Assembly (NCBI GenBank): GCA_036844945.1
Contig: DAIUEV010000010.1
Span: 8,877 to 72,876, forward strand
Source: Palsa-461 sp036844945
GTDB taxonomy: Bacteria; Actinomycetota; Acidimicrobiia; Acidimicrobiales; RAAP-2
Direction of reading: 5' to 3'
DNA: 64,000 nt
Shown: piece after piece, positions 51,588-60,293 of the stretch
How positions within the stretch are numbered: the stretch's first letter is position 1
Layout: every line of letters starts with the position of its first letter
Made by a program: the position numbers and the translations under genes
The notes under the pieces: generated by a model
Told to the model about the DNA's origin: nothing
Databases searched by the model: none
The model's input: only the letters and a program-made list of their open reading frames with translations

Positions 51588-52803
51588 CACCCTCGAGGAC
51601 GACCGGATCGCCCCGCCCCCACCGGCCGCCGGGCCGGCCCGCCGCCGCCCGCTCGTGTTCGCGGCGCTCGGCACCGCACTGGCCGCGGTGCTGGCCGTCG
51701 TCCTGTTCCTCGGCGTGGGGACGGGCTCGGGCCCGCCAGAGGTGGCGCCCGGCATCACGGCGACGGCCTCGTATCTGTTGGAGCTCGACGTCCTCCCCCC
51801 CGGCGGGTCGGCCCCGGCACCCGGCTTCACCCTCACCGACCAGCACGGCCGCACGGTGTCGCTGTCGCAGTTCCGGGGGAAGTCGGTGGTGCTCAGCTTC
51901 AACGACGACGAGTGCACGGACATCTGCACCCTGCTCGCCGAGGATGTCGCGGCCGCCGACCGCGACCTCGGCCCGGCCGCCAGGGACGTGGTGTTCCTCT
52001 CGGTGAACGCCAACCCCTACTACCCGGGGATCTCGGCCGTGCGGTCGTGGAGCGACCAACACGGGTTGGGACATGTCGCCAACTGGGTCTTCGTGACCGG
52101 GTCGCCCGCGGCTCTCCGCTCTGTCTGGGGGAAGTACGGGGTCGAGGTCGAGCTCGACCCGGCCACCCGCACCGTCGTGCACTCGACCGAGCTCTACTTC
52201 ATCGGACCGAGCGGCCGGCAACTCGCGATCGGGTCGTTCGGATCGACGTCGGCCGACACCGCGATCTTCTCCCACGTCCTGGCCCAGATGGCCGACGACG
52301 ACCTGCCGGGGTCCGAGCGGGTCACCGTGGGGGGGCCGAGCCCGCTCGCCCCCGACCAGGGACCCTCGGCCATCGGCGCCCGGGTGCCCGGGTTCGCGCT
52401 GCCGCTCGTCACCGACCCGCACGCCAGGCTGAGCCTGAGCCACCTGAGGGGGCGCTACACCGTCGTCAACTTCTGGTCGAGCACCTGCACCGCGTGCGTC
52501 CGCGAGATGCCGGCTCTCGAGCAGTCCTACCGCGACCTCGGCGCGCGGGTGAACTTCGTCGGGGTCGACGTCTCCGACAACCGCGCCGCGGCGGCCGCCT
52601 TCGCTCGCCGGATCGGTGTCACCTACCCGCTCGTCTCGGACCCGACCGGCGCGGTCGCCGCCACCTACGAGATCCCGGCGCTGCCCTTCACCGCCGTGCT
52701 CTCCCCCGCGGGTCTGCTCAAGACCCTCCACCCCGGCGCCATGACGACCGACCAGCTGGAGTACGTGGTGGAGAACCTCGATCCGTCCCTGTTGAAGCAC
52801 TGA
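51580..52803 (+). CDS. membrane-anchored SCO-TlpA fusion protein
   Basis: A 407 aa protein, GTG start overlapping the CcdA gene by 8 bases. A cytoplasmic start (1-22) and one membrane anchor (23-45) are followed by two thioredoxin folds. The SCO1/SenC domain (about 75-240) has the copper ligands Cys112 and Cys116 (ECTDIC) and His201 (VVHSTELYF). The TlpA-like domain (about 265-400) has Cys303/Cys306 (FWSSTCTACVREMP). SCO delivers copper to cytochrome oxidase CuA and TlpA reduces its Cys; here both are in one chain. The CtaG gene follows after 1 base. Confidence 0.9.
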   Translation: MADTLEDDRIAPPPPAAGPARRRPLVFAALGTALAAVLAVVLFLGVGTGSGPPEVAPGITATASYLLELDVLPPGGSAPAPGFTLTDQHGRTVSLSQFRGKSVVLSFNDDECTDICTLLAEDVAAADRDLGPAARDVVFLSVNANPYYPGISAVRSWSDQHGLGHVANWVFVTGSPAALRSVWGKYGVEVELDPATRTVVHSTELYFIGPSGRQLAIGSFGSTSADTAIFSHVLAQMADDDLPGSERVTVGGPSPLAPDQGPSAIGARVPGFALPLVTDPHARLSLSHLRGRYTVVNFWSSTCTACVREMPALEQSYRDLGARVNFVGVDVSDNRAAAAAFARRIGVTYPLVSDPTGAVAATYEIPALPFTAVLSPAGLLKTLHPGAMTTDQLEYVVENLDPSLLKH

Positions 52804-52804
52804 G

Positions 52805-53677
52805 ATGTTCGCCGACATCTCCCCGGGCATCTCGGTGCACCAGCTCGTCACCGGGTGGCAGACCGACCCGCTCTCGTTCGTCTCGCTGGCCATCGAGGTG
52901 ACGCTCGCGCTCGCCTACCTCCTCGGGGTCCGCCGCCTGGCCCGGCGCGACCGGACGTGGTCGAGCTGGCGCACCGCCGCGTTCCTCGGGGGCACCCTGA
53001 CCGTGGTGATCGCGGTGCAGTCGGGTCTCGCCTCCTACGACGACTCGAACTTCAGCGCGCACACGATCCAGCACCTGATGCTCATGAACCTCGCGCCGAT
53101 CCTCTACGGGCTGAGCGCCCCGATGACGCTCGCGCTCCAGGCCTCGAGCCGGCCCAACCAGGAGCGGCTGCTCCGGTTCCTCCACCACCCGGTGGTCAGC
53201 TTCTTCACGAACCCCCTGGTGGCGGCGGCCATGGTCTACGTGACCATGATCGGCTACTTCCTCACGCCCTTCTACAACTTCTCGCTCGAGCACCCGCTCG
53301 TCCACGACCTCACTCACCTCCACTTCCTCATCTCGGGCGCGATCTTCTGGTGGGTGATCATCGGCAAGGACCCGTCGCGCTGGCGGTTGTCGTTCCCGGG
53401 CAAGCTCGGACTGCTCGCGACCGGCATCCCGGTCACGGCGGTCCTCGGGCTCGCCCTCACCGGCGACCGGACCTCGATCGCGCCGCACTTCCACACCGTG
53501 GCCGACACGCATGCCGGCGGCTCGATCCTGTGGATCTTCGGCGAGCTCACCATGCTCATCGCGATGGGCCTCTTGCTCTACCAATGGATGCGCTTCGACG
53601 AGCGCGAGGCGGAGCGCGCCGACCGGCGGGCCGACCTCGAGGCGGCGCGGACGGCGGGCGAGGCCGCCGCCGACTAG
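52805..53677 (+). CDS. CtaG-type (caa3) cytochrome c oxidase assembly membrane protein
   Basis: A 290 aa membrane protein with about seven hydrophobic segments and the His-rich pattern of the caa3-type CtaG family (FSAHTIQHLMLMNLAPILYGL and LTHLHFLISGAIFWW). It is involved in making the oxidase active, probably copper insertion. It ends in a charged cytoplasmic helix. It is the last gene of the CcdA, SCO-TlpA, CtaG operon; the oxidase subunits are not in the window. Confidence 0.9.
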   Translation: MFADISPGISVHQLVTGWQTDPLSFVSLAIEVTLALAYLLGVRRLARRDRTWSSWRTAAFLGGTLTVVIAVQSGLASYDDSNFSAHTIQHLMLMNLAPILYGLSAPMTLALQASSRPNQERLLRFLHHPVVSFFTNPLVAAAMVYVTMIGYFLTPFYNFSLEHPLVHDLTHLHFLISGAIFWWVIIGKDPSRWRLSFPGKLGLLATGIPVTAVLGLALTGDRTSIAPHFHTVADTHAGGSILWIFGELTMLIAMGLLLYQWMRFDEREAERADRRADLEAARTAGEAAAD

Positions 53678-53687
53678 CGTGCCGGGC

Positions 53688-54011
53688 TCAACCGCAGACC
53701 GGGCGCAGCTCTCGCTCGCCCGCCACCTGGCGGCACGAGTCGCACAGGAGCACTCCGGACTGCATGCGGGTCGGGCCGGGTTCGCCGCAGGACGCGCAGC
53801 GGTGCCCGAAGTAGATCAACTTGTCGGCCGGCGGGGTCGGTGCGACGAGGGACTCGAGGCGGTGCTGCACCGCGGGGATGAGGTGCCAGCCCGTGCTCGG
53901 GTGGTCGCCGCCGTCGGCGGCGTCCGGCTCCACCAGTCCGAAGGTGACCAGCGCCCGGAGCATCGGGTCGAAGCGCGCCAGTGTGACGTCGTCGACCGGT
54001 TCGGCGCTCAC
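53688..54011 (-). CDS. putative winged-helix/zinc-ribbon small protein
   Basis: No family name is given. The likely protein has 107 aa from GTG 54011: a helical start (DVTLARFDPMLRALVTFGLV), a middle of 30 residues with WHLIPAVQHRLESL, and a C-terminal zinc ribbon with Cys pairs in RCASCGEPGPTR and LLCDSCRQ. The open frame continues to 54335, but the extra 108 residues look non-protein-like (Gly/Arg/Ser-rich). It is convergent with the CtaG gene. A DNA- or RNA-contacting role is possible. Confidence 0.6.
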   Translation of the reverse strand: MSAEPVDDVTLARFDPMLRALVTFGLVEPDAADGGDHPSTGWHLIPAVQHRLESLVAPTPPADKLIYFGHRCASCGEPGPTRMQSGVLLCDSCRQVAGERELRPVCG

Positions 54012-54375
54012 CGCGTCGACCCCGTTCTGGGATCGGAACACCCGCACATTCCCGACTCCACTCCGCGCCGATGGCTGCGTGCCCCCTTCTACCACCGGGT
54101 CGTGCGGTTCCCACTCGCGGCTCGCGCGCACGAAGGAGCGATGCCCGCTCGCCCACCGGCCGAAACAACCCGCGACGCCCTCGGCGCCGGACGACGGGAG
54201 CCGACCACGCCCGTGGCGGCGTTCGCCCACGCCGACGACCGCCGCCGCCCGCATGCCGGACTCCCTGGGCGAGACGACGGTCTCCGAGAAAGCGGTGCTC
54301 AGGGCGGCACGGCCGTCGCTGCACCCGAGGCGCACGGCCGGCTTGGGCGGTCAACCCCCTGGGTACGCTCCACTC
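54012..54375. other. intergenic region between the zinc-ribbon protein and TIGR03086 genes
   Basis: About 360 bases. A minus-strand frame continuous with the zinc-ribbon gene remains open to 54335, but its composition does not look coding. The plus-strand end holds the TACGCT box of the TIGR03086 gene. Nothing else is recognised. Confidence 0.5.
54364..54375 (+). promoter_or_regulatory. leaderless-type -10 box for the TIGR03086 gene (TACGCT-N6-ATG)
   Basis: TACGCT at 54364-54369 ends 6 bases before ATG 54376. TTGGGC (54343-54348) might be a -35 box, but at an unusually short 15-base spacing. Confidence 0.45.
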
Positions 54376-54927
54376 ATGTCCGAAGCCTCCGACCGCTACC
54401 GCACCGTCGCCCAGGGGTTCGACGCCCGGCTGGCCGGCACCGGCCCCGACCAGTGGTCCAACCCCACCCCGTGCAGCGAGTGGGACGTACGGGACCTGGT
54501 CGCGCACGTGGTGGGGACCCACCGCCACGTCGTGGCGACGCTCGGCGGCCAGGCCGAGGAGGTCGACAAGGACGGCGACCTCGGGGCCGCCTTCGCCGAG
54601 GCCAGCGGCGCGGTCGAGACGGCGCTCGCCGACCCGACGACCTGTGCCCGCACGATCAGCGGGATGTTCGGCGAGCAACCCTTCGAGTCCCTGGTCAGCC
54701 GGCTGCTGTGCAGCGACACGCTGATCCACACCTGGGACCTCGCCCGGGCGACCGGCCAGGACGACCAGCTCGACGCCGATGCGGTCGGCAAGACCCTCGA
54801 GTTCCTCACCCCGATCGACGAGGCGATCCGCCGGCCCGGCGGCTTCTCGCCGAAGATCGAGCCGGCCGAGGGGCGCGACGCCCAGACCCGCCTGCTCAAC
54901 TTCGCCGGCCGGGCGGTGTCCGGGTAG
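54376..54927 (+). CDS. TIGR03086-family metal-binding protein
   Basis: A 183 aa DinB-like four-helix protein of the TIGR03086 family, related to mycothiol-dependent isomerases: WDVRDLVAHVVGTHRHV near the start and LIHTWDLARATG with His/Asp ligands near residue 115-127. It has no C-terminal domain, unlike the MDMPI protein near 36 kb. The reaction is unknown. It is convergent with the GNAT gene, with no gap. Confidence 0.88.
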   Translation: MSEASDRYRTVAQGFDARLAGTGPDQWSNPTPCSEWDVRDLVAHVVGTHRHVVATLGGQAEEVDKDGDLGAAFAEASGAVETALADPTTCARTISGMFGEQPFESLVSRLLCSDTLIHTWDLARATGQDDQLDADAVGKTLEFLTPIDEAIRRPGGFSPKIEPAEGRDAQTRLLNFAGRAVSG

Positions 54928-55815
54928 TCAGCCAAAGCCGCCGGAGGGGATGTAGGGCGACGGCGGGGCGGACATCCCGCGGACCATGACCGCCCCGTAG
55001 GGGTGGAACGCAAGCCCCGCCTCGACCAGGGTCTCGATGGCCCACTGCTGGCTGGAGGTCAACCACCCGACCTCGAAGGGCGCGCCCGGTCGGGCCTCGG
55101 CCAGCGCAGTACGCAGCAGGGCCCGGGCGGCCTGGTCGTCGAGCGCCCCGAGGGTGACGAGCCGCTCGGCCTGGGCCACCGCGTAGCCGCGGCCCTCGAG
55201 CACGAGCAGGCGGTTCCCGGGCTCCGAAAGCATGTGGGCGATGTCGACCGTGCGGACCGAGCCGCGCCGGGCGAGATCGACCTCCCCGACGAGCGCGAGG
55301 TCGCCCCCGCCCCCGTGTCGGACCGCCGGCTCCCCGACGACGGGACGGCGGGCCGGACCCTCGGCGAACAGGGCCGGGTGCAGCGAGAACCCGCAGGCCG
55401 AGTAGAGCGCCATCGCCGAGGGATCACGGGACGACTGGATCGTGCCCGGGCCGCGACGGTCGGCGGTGTCGAGGGTGCGCTCGATCAGGGCGCGGCCGAT
55501 CCCCTTCCCCTGCTGCCCCGGCAGGGTGGCCAGGAGCGAGAGGACCCAGTAGCCGTCGCGGACGAACGACTGGGCGAAGCCGATCACCGAGCCGCGCTGC
55601 TCGGCCACGAACGAGCCGACCGGATCCGTGCCGAGGAAGTGGCAGATGCGGTTGGCCATCCGTCGGTCCCAGGCCTCGGTCCGCTCGGGGTGGTCGAGCC
55701 CGAACCGCGTCGCCATCGCCCCTTGGGCCTCGCACCAGACATCGACGGCGCTCGGTGCATCGGACTCGGTCATCGGCCGCAGCTCCACTGGCCGCCGATT
55801 GTGCTCCATGGTCAC
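54928..55815 (-). CDS. tandem GNAT-domain acetyltransferase
   Basis: A 295 aa protein with a clear first GNAT domain (about 10-150: LSLLATLPGQQGKGIGRALIERTL is the acetyl-CoA loop, then MALYSACGF) and a second, degenerate GNAT-like half (about 190-290). Mycothiol synthase MshD also has two GNAT domains, but the signatures do not point to it. GTG 55815 overlaps the stop of the GT39 gene (GTGA) and has GAGG 5 bases upstream; ATG 55809 is the alternative. It ends a three-gene operon with MarR and GT39. Confidence 0.83.
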   Translation of the reverse strand: MTMEHNRRPVELRPMTESDAPSAVDVWCEAQGAMATRFGLDHPERTEAWDRRMANRICHFLGTDPVGSFVAEQRGSVIGFAQSFVRDGYWVLSLLATLPGQQGKGIGRALIERTLDTADRRGPGTIQSSRDPSAMALYSACGFSLHPALFAEGPARRPVVGEPAVRHGGGGDLALVGEVDLARRGSVRTVDIAHMLSEPGNRLLVLEGRGYAVAQAERLVTLGALDDQAARALLRTALAEARPGAPFEVGWLTSSQQWAIETLVEAGLAFHPYGAVMVRGMSAPPSPYIPSGGFG

Positions 55816-57728
55816 CGAGACCTCGCGCCTCTTGTGCTCGGTGGGGTGGTGGCGGTGCAGAAGTAGACGCCGATGCCGCCCAACGGGACCTGGCCGTGCA
55901 CGGCGACGCAGTGGTGCACGACCCACGCGTACCGCGGGTCGCGCGACGTCGAGCTCACAAGGACGATCCGGAGGGCGCCGTGGTCGATGAGGGACTGGAG
56001 CTTCGACAGCGAAGGCGACACCCCGGTGCCGTTGTAGCCGCCGAGCGGGTAGACCTCCTGGCCGCTGTCGTAGATCGTCGGCGCGGCCAGCACCGCCGTC
56101 TGCGTGGCCATGAGGTCCTTCGTGTGGAACTGGGTGCGCAGGCGTTCGAGCTCGGGCAGCAGGGCATCGGCGGTCACTCGGGCGATCGGCCCGAACAGGA
56201 GCCTGCTCGCCTGTGCGAACGCCGGGGACTCGAACGGGGTGTCGAACGACCCGAGGCCGTTTGCGACCACCGACGCCGACGCGTCGGTCGGCACCACGAG
56301 CGCGGCCCCGAGCCCGACGGCGAGGCCGACCGCCAAGAACCGCGGCCTCCGGGCCCAGAGGGTGGCCAGCAGTCCCGCCGTGGCGGCGGCGCCGGCCGCG
56401 AGCTCCGCCGGGCCCAGCCAGGCCGGCAGCCCCACGCCGTGTGCGGGGAGCAGCCAGGCGGCGTACGCCGCGGTTCCCGCCACCACCAGCGCCGCCGTGA
56501 AGCGCACGGCCAGGGCCTCCCGTCCGGCCCAGCCGACCGCCACCCCCGTCCCCAGCAGGCCGCCGAGCGCCGGGCTGAGCGCGGCCGTGTAGTACGAGTT
56601 GATCGTGGTGCTCACGCTGAAGACCACCACCAGTGCGAGGAGCCAGGTTCCCCACAGGATCAGGCTGGCCCGCAGCGGGTCGCCCCTCGGCGCCCGGCGA
56701 CGGGAGAACAGGCCCCCGACCAGCACGACCGCCGAGGCCGGCAGCAGCCATCCGGTATCGGTCCCGAAGGGGCCGTGCAGCAGCCGGTCCCAGCCCGACG
56801 GCGTCGATGGCAGTCCACCGAGGCCGATCGTGCGGAAGAGCACGGCGTTCGGGGAGGGCTGATTGAGGCGCCCGAACCCGTTGTAGTCGAACACCTGCTG
56901 GAAGACCGAGTCGTCGTGGCTCCCGTCGACGAAGGGCCGGCCCGCCTTCGGCTGCGCGCTCACGTAGAACATCCAGCTGAGCGACACCAGGACCGCGAGG
57001 GCGCCGAGCAGGGCGACGCCGAGCACCCGGCGGAGGAGCCTCGGGGCGCCGGCGACGAGGTAGACGAGCCCGAGCGCCGGCAGGATCAGCCAGGCCTCGA
57101 GCATCTTGGTCTGGAAGGCCAGCCCGATCCACAGGGCGCCGAGGAGGAGGTTCCGCCATCTGCCGGTGAGGACCGCCCCCACGATCGCGTCGGCGGCCAG
57201 GACCACCAACAGCACCATGAGGGTGTCGGACACATTGCCCCGGTCGAGGGCGACATTGGCCGGTGAGACCACCAGGACCAGCGCAGCCAAAAGCCCGGCA
57301 ACCGGTCCGGCAAGCCGGCGCACGGTGCGGTAGAGGACCAGCACCGTGAGCGCGCCCTCGACGATCTGGGGCAGGACGATGGCCCAGTCGTGGAGGCCGA
57401 AGAGCCGGACCGACAGCGCCTGCACCCAGAACGCGCCGGGCAGCTTGTCGGTCGTGACCGTGCCGGCGGGGTCGAACGCCGAGAACACGAAGTTGTGCCA
57501 GCTCATCGACATGCTTCGCACGGCGGCGGCGTAGTACACCTCGAGGTAGCCCGAGGACCGCCAGGCGTAGAGGAACGCCGCGACCCCGGCGAGCAGGAGG
57601 GCGATCGGGCGCGCCCAGACCGATTGGTCGGCCGGAACGACCATCCGCCGCGCCCGTTCACGCCATCGGTGGGCAGCGGTGGCGGCGGGGAGCGGCGCGG
57701 CCAGGGTCGCCGTCGACTCCGCGGTCAC
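55812..57728 (-). CDS. GT39-family (ArnT/PMT-like) membrane glycosyltransferase
   Basis: A 638 aa membrane protein with about eleven membrane segments and a soluble C-terminal domain (about 490-630). The PMT/ArnT-type first loop contains acidic residues (SAFDPAGTVTTDKLPGAFW), followed by NVSDTLMVLLV. Such enzymes transfer a sugar from polyprenyl phosphate to a protein or cell-wall glycan on the outer face. GTG 57728 overlaps the MarR stop. The acceptor is unknown. Confidence 0.87.
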   Translation of the reverse strand: MTAESTATLAAPLPAATAAHRWRERARRMVVPADQSVWARPIALLLAGVAAFLYAWRSSGYLEVYYAAAVRSMSMSWHNFVFSAFDPAGTVTTDKLPGAFWVQALSVRLFGLHDWAIVLPQIVEGALTVLVLYRTVRRLAGPVAGLLAALVLVVSPANVALDRGNVSDTLMVLLVVLAADAIVGAVLTGRWRNLLLGALWIGLAFQTKMLEAWLILPALGLVYLVAGAPRLLRRVLGVALLGALAVLVSLSWMFYVSAQPKAGRPFVDGSHDDSVFQQVFDYNGFGRLNQPSPNAVLFRTIGLGGLPSTPSGWDRLLHGPFGTDTGWLLPASAVVLVGGLFSRRRAPRGDPLRASLILWGTWLLALVVVFSVSTTINSYYTAALSPALGGLLGTGVAVGWAGREALAVRFTAALVVAGTAAYAAWLLPAHGVGLPAWLGPAELAAGAAATAGLLATLWARRPRFLAVGLAVGLGAALVVPTDASASVVANGLGSFDTPFESPAFAQASRLLFGPIARVTADALLPELERLRTQFHTKDLMATQTAVLAAPTIYDSGQEVYPLGGYNGTGVSPSLSKLQSLIDHGALRIVLVSSTSRDPRYAWVVHHCVAVHGQVPLGGIGVYFCTATTPPSTRGARSR

Positions 57729-58177
57729 CGCCCGGCCTCCCGGCCGATCGCGATGACCGCGGACAGCGTGACGCGCGCTCCGGCGATGTCGCCCGGCGCG
57801 ACCCGTCGGGCGAGGTCGTGATCCAGCCGGCCGATCACGCGGCGGATCTCGCGTGCGGCCAGCTCGCCCCGCTCGGTCAGCACGAGGGTGAGGCGGCGCC
57901 GGTCGTGCTCGTCGGCGCCGCGATCGCAGTACCCGCGCCGGACCAGGACGTCGACCAGGCGGCTGGTGGCCTGCTTGGACACGGCCAAACGGGCGGCGAG
58001 CTCCTGGACACCCGAGGCCTGCCGTGCGAGCAGCACGGTCACCCGGTAGCCGGCCAGGGGCATGTCGCCGAACCCGGCCCGCTCGAGGGCGGCAGCGATG
58101 GCCGCGGTGTAGGTCCGGTGCGCGGTGTTCAGCAGCACCGGGAACGGCGCCCCGGTCTCGGTGGGCGGGCTTGCCAC
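57725..58177 (-). CDS. MarR-family transcriptional regulator
   Basis: A 150 aa MarR-type regulator with a winged helix in the middle (GVQELAARLAVSKQATSRLVDVL, wing DEHDRRRLTLVLTERG) and terminal dimerisation helices. GTG 58177 is used; TTG 58213 in the same frame gives 12 more residues. It heads the MarR-GT39-GNAT operon and probably represses it. TCGTACGA (58218-58225), a perfect 8-base palindrome just upstream, could be part of an operator. Confidence 0.85.
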   Translation of the reverse strand: MASPPTETGAPFPVLLNTAHRTYTAAIAAALERAGFGDMPLAGYRVTVLLARQASGVQELAARLAVSKQATSRLVDVLVRRGYCDRGADEHDRRRLTLVLTERGELAAREIRRVIGRLDHDLARRVAPGDIAGARVTLSAVIAIGREAGR

Positions 58178-58520
58178 TCGAACAACTTTGTCGTCCTTAT
58201 GGGTGACCGTCAACTATTCGTACGATCTTCTCCGGTCGCGACCCAGGTCGAGTCGCGCTCGCCGTGCGGGACGTCCCGGAACCGGAGGTCTCGCTCCCGC
58301 TCCGAAGGCGCGGGCCCCGCCAAGACCTCGGTTCCCACTGCGACACGAGACCCGGGGACTGGGGCTGCGGCGGTCACCGGATTGACACATCCGCGGCACC
58401 CGAGAAAGATCGAGAATCGCCCGAGAACGCCGCGACGCGGCACTTCGAACCCGTTCGACGCGGCCGTCGCGGCTCCTGCTCGGCATCGCGGTCGGCGTCC
58501 TTCTCGGAACCACGCTGACC
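58178..58520. other. divergent region between the MarR and CocE-like hydrolase genes
   Basis: About 340 bases. It holds the TCGTACGA palindrome and a perfect TTGACA at 58382-58387 with AAAGAT 17 bases further on (plus strand). From 58386 an open plus-strand frame, continuous with the hydrolase, encodes an Arg-rich stretch and a hydrophobic signal-peptide core, so the last 135 bases are probably coding. No ATG, GTG or TTG occurs in that extension. Confidence 0.5.
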
Positions 58521-60275
58521 GTGTCGACCGCGGGTGCGGCGCGGCTCGGGATGCCCCTCGGCAAACTGGTCTGTGCTCCGAAGTTCGGGGTGGTCTTCTG
58601 TCAGGGTGGGTTGACCGGCGGACAGGACCGACGGGTCCCCTCCTTCGACGGCGTGCCGCTCGACGCCGACCTCACCCTGCCCGCCACCGGGACGGCGCCG
58701 TACCCGCTGATCGTGCTCCTGCACGGGCTGGCGGGGAACAAGACCCTGACCGAGTCCACGAGTGATGACGGGGCCATGGACAACGTGACGCTCGCGTCGG
58801 ACGGCTGGGCGGTGCTGTCCTACAGCGCCCGGGGGTTCGGCAACTCGTGCGGGAACGCGGCGTCGAGGGCCGGGACGCCCGCCTGCACCAAGGGATGGGT
58901 GCAGCTCGCCGACCGGCGCTACGAGGTCCGCGACACCCAGTACCTCGCCGGGATGCTCGTCGACGAGGGCTACGCGAAGCCGGCGATCGCGGTCTCGGGT
59001 GTCTCCTACGGCGGCGGGCAATCGCTCGAGCTGGCCATGCTGAAGAACCGCATGGAGCTGCTGAGCGGCAAGCTCGTGCCCTTCGTCTCCCCCGGGCGTC
59101 ATGTCGCGATGCGGATCGCCGCGGTCTACGCCGTGTGGCCCTGGGACGACCTCGACACCGCGCTCGCGCCCAACGGGCGTCTCTCCACCTCGGGAGTGAC
59201 CGCGGCCGCGGCCGACCGCTCGCCGGCCGGCGTGCCAAAAGGCGTGTGGGACGCGGTCCTCTATGCGGAGACCAACCGCGCCGGGTACCTGTCGCCCGCC
59301 GGGGTCGATCCCCAGTCCGACCTCACGACCTGGGAGAAGGCGACGGTGGCCGGCGAGCCGTTCGCCGCCGGCGAAACCGAAGCGCTCGCCGACCTCGAGC
59401 GGGACAAATCGGCGATCGGCATCCCGATGGCCAAGGGAGGGCCGGCACCGACCGTCATCCAGAGCGGCTTTACCGACACGCTGTTCCCGGTGAACGAGGC
59501 GCTGCACTACGCCAACGCCGCCAAGGGCGCCGGGTCGAAGGCCCCGCTGCTCCTCGTGTTCGACGATGTGGGCCACCCCTGGGCCCAGGGCAAGAAGGCC
59601 GACGTCGCCTTCAACAACGCGACGGGCATCGCCTTTTTGAACTCCATCGTCCTCCATCACCGCACTCCGAGGACCGGGGTCCTCGTCCGAGCGCAGACCT
59701 GCCCGGCCAGCGCGCCCTCGGGACCGACCGTGAGCGCCCGTTCCTGGGGGGCGATGCAGACGAGCACGACACAGATCGTCGGCGCCGCCGCGCAACAGGT
59801 CACCTCGAGCGGGGGTGACCCAGTGGTCGCGACCGCGCTCGACGGCGTCATCAAACCGCTCTGTGACTCGCTGCCGGCCGCCGACGAACCCGGCACCGCG
59901 ACGTACTCGCTCCCCGTTGGGTCGGCCGGGCTGCACCTGCTCGGGGGCGTGACCATCACCGCGACGATCACCGTGACCGGGCCGTATCCCGAGCTGGTGG
60001 GCAGGCTCTGGGACGTGGCCCCGGGCGGGACGACCCGTCAGATCGTCGAGCTCGGCGCCTACCGGCCCTCGGCCAACCAGGCCGCCGGCACCGGCCCGAC
60101 GGCACGCGCGACCGAGAAGATCTCCTTCGAGCTGCCCCCGAACGACTACGTCGTCGGCCCGGGCCACACGGTGGAGCTCGAGCTGGTCGGCAGCAACGCG
60201 CCGTTCTTCCGTGCGTCGAACGGCACGTTCAGCATCTCGGTCTCCCACCTGCGGGCCACCGTCCCGCTCGGCTGA
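58521..60275 (+). CDS. secreted CocE/NonD-like alpha/beta hydrolase
   Basis: A large hydrolase: alpha/beta domain (about 35-380 from GTG 58521; LIVLLHGLAGNKT, nucleophile Ser in GVSYGGGQSLEL, an acid in QSGFTDTLFPVNE, His in DVGHPWAQG) and a C-terminal beta-rich domain (about 430-584) like the CocE/X-prolyl dipeptidyl peptidase jelly roll. GTG 58521 is the only ordinary start, but it falls inside a signal peptide (LLLGIAVGVLLGTTLTV, cleavage after STAGAA) that reads in frame from upstream. The true start is probably non-standard or lost. It likely acts on esters or amides outside the cell. Convergent with the PHB-depolymerase-like gene. Confidence 0.82.
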   Translation: MSTAGAARLGMPLGKLVCAPKFGVVFCQGGLTGGQDRRVPSFDGVPLDADLTLPATGTAPYPLIVLLHGLAGNKTLTESTSDDGAMDNVTLASDGWAVLSYSARGFGNSCGNAASRAGTPACTKGWVQLADRRYEVRDTQYLAGMLVDEGYAKPAIAVSGVSYGGGQSLELAMLKNRMELLSGKLVPFVSPGRHVAMRIAAVYAVWPWDDLDTALAPNGRLSTSGVTAAAADRSPAGVPKGVWDAVLYAETNRAGYLSPAGVDPQSDLTTWEKATVAGEPFAAGETEALADLERDKSAIGIPMAKGGPAPTVIQSGFTDTLFPVNEALHYANAAKGAGSKAPLLLVFDDVGHPWAQGKKADVAFNNATGIAFLNSIVLHHRTPRTGVLVRAQTCPASAPSGPTVSARSWGAMQTSTTQIVGAAAQQVTSSGGDPVVATALDGVIKPLCDSLPAADEPGTATYSLPVGSAGLHLLGGVTITATITVTGPYPELVGRLWDVAPGGTTRQIVELGAYRPSANQAAGTGPTARATEKISFELPPNDYVVGPGHTVELELVGSNAPFFRASNGTFSISVSHLRATVPLG

Positions 60276-60277
60276 GG

Positions 60278-60293
60278 GCCGGCGCTGGCCGGC
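60278..60293. terminator. short bidirectional hairpin between convergent hydrolase genes
   Basis: GCCGGC (60278-60283) and GCCGGC (60288-60293) pair around a 4-base loop, exactly in the 18-base gap between two convergent stop codons. It could end both transcripts. Confidence 0.4.
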
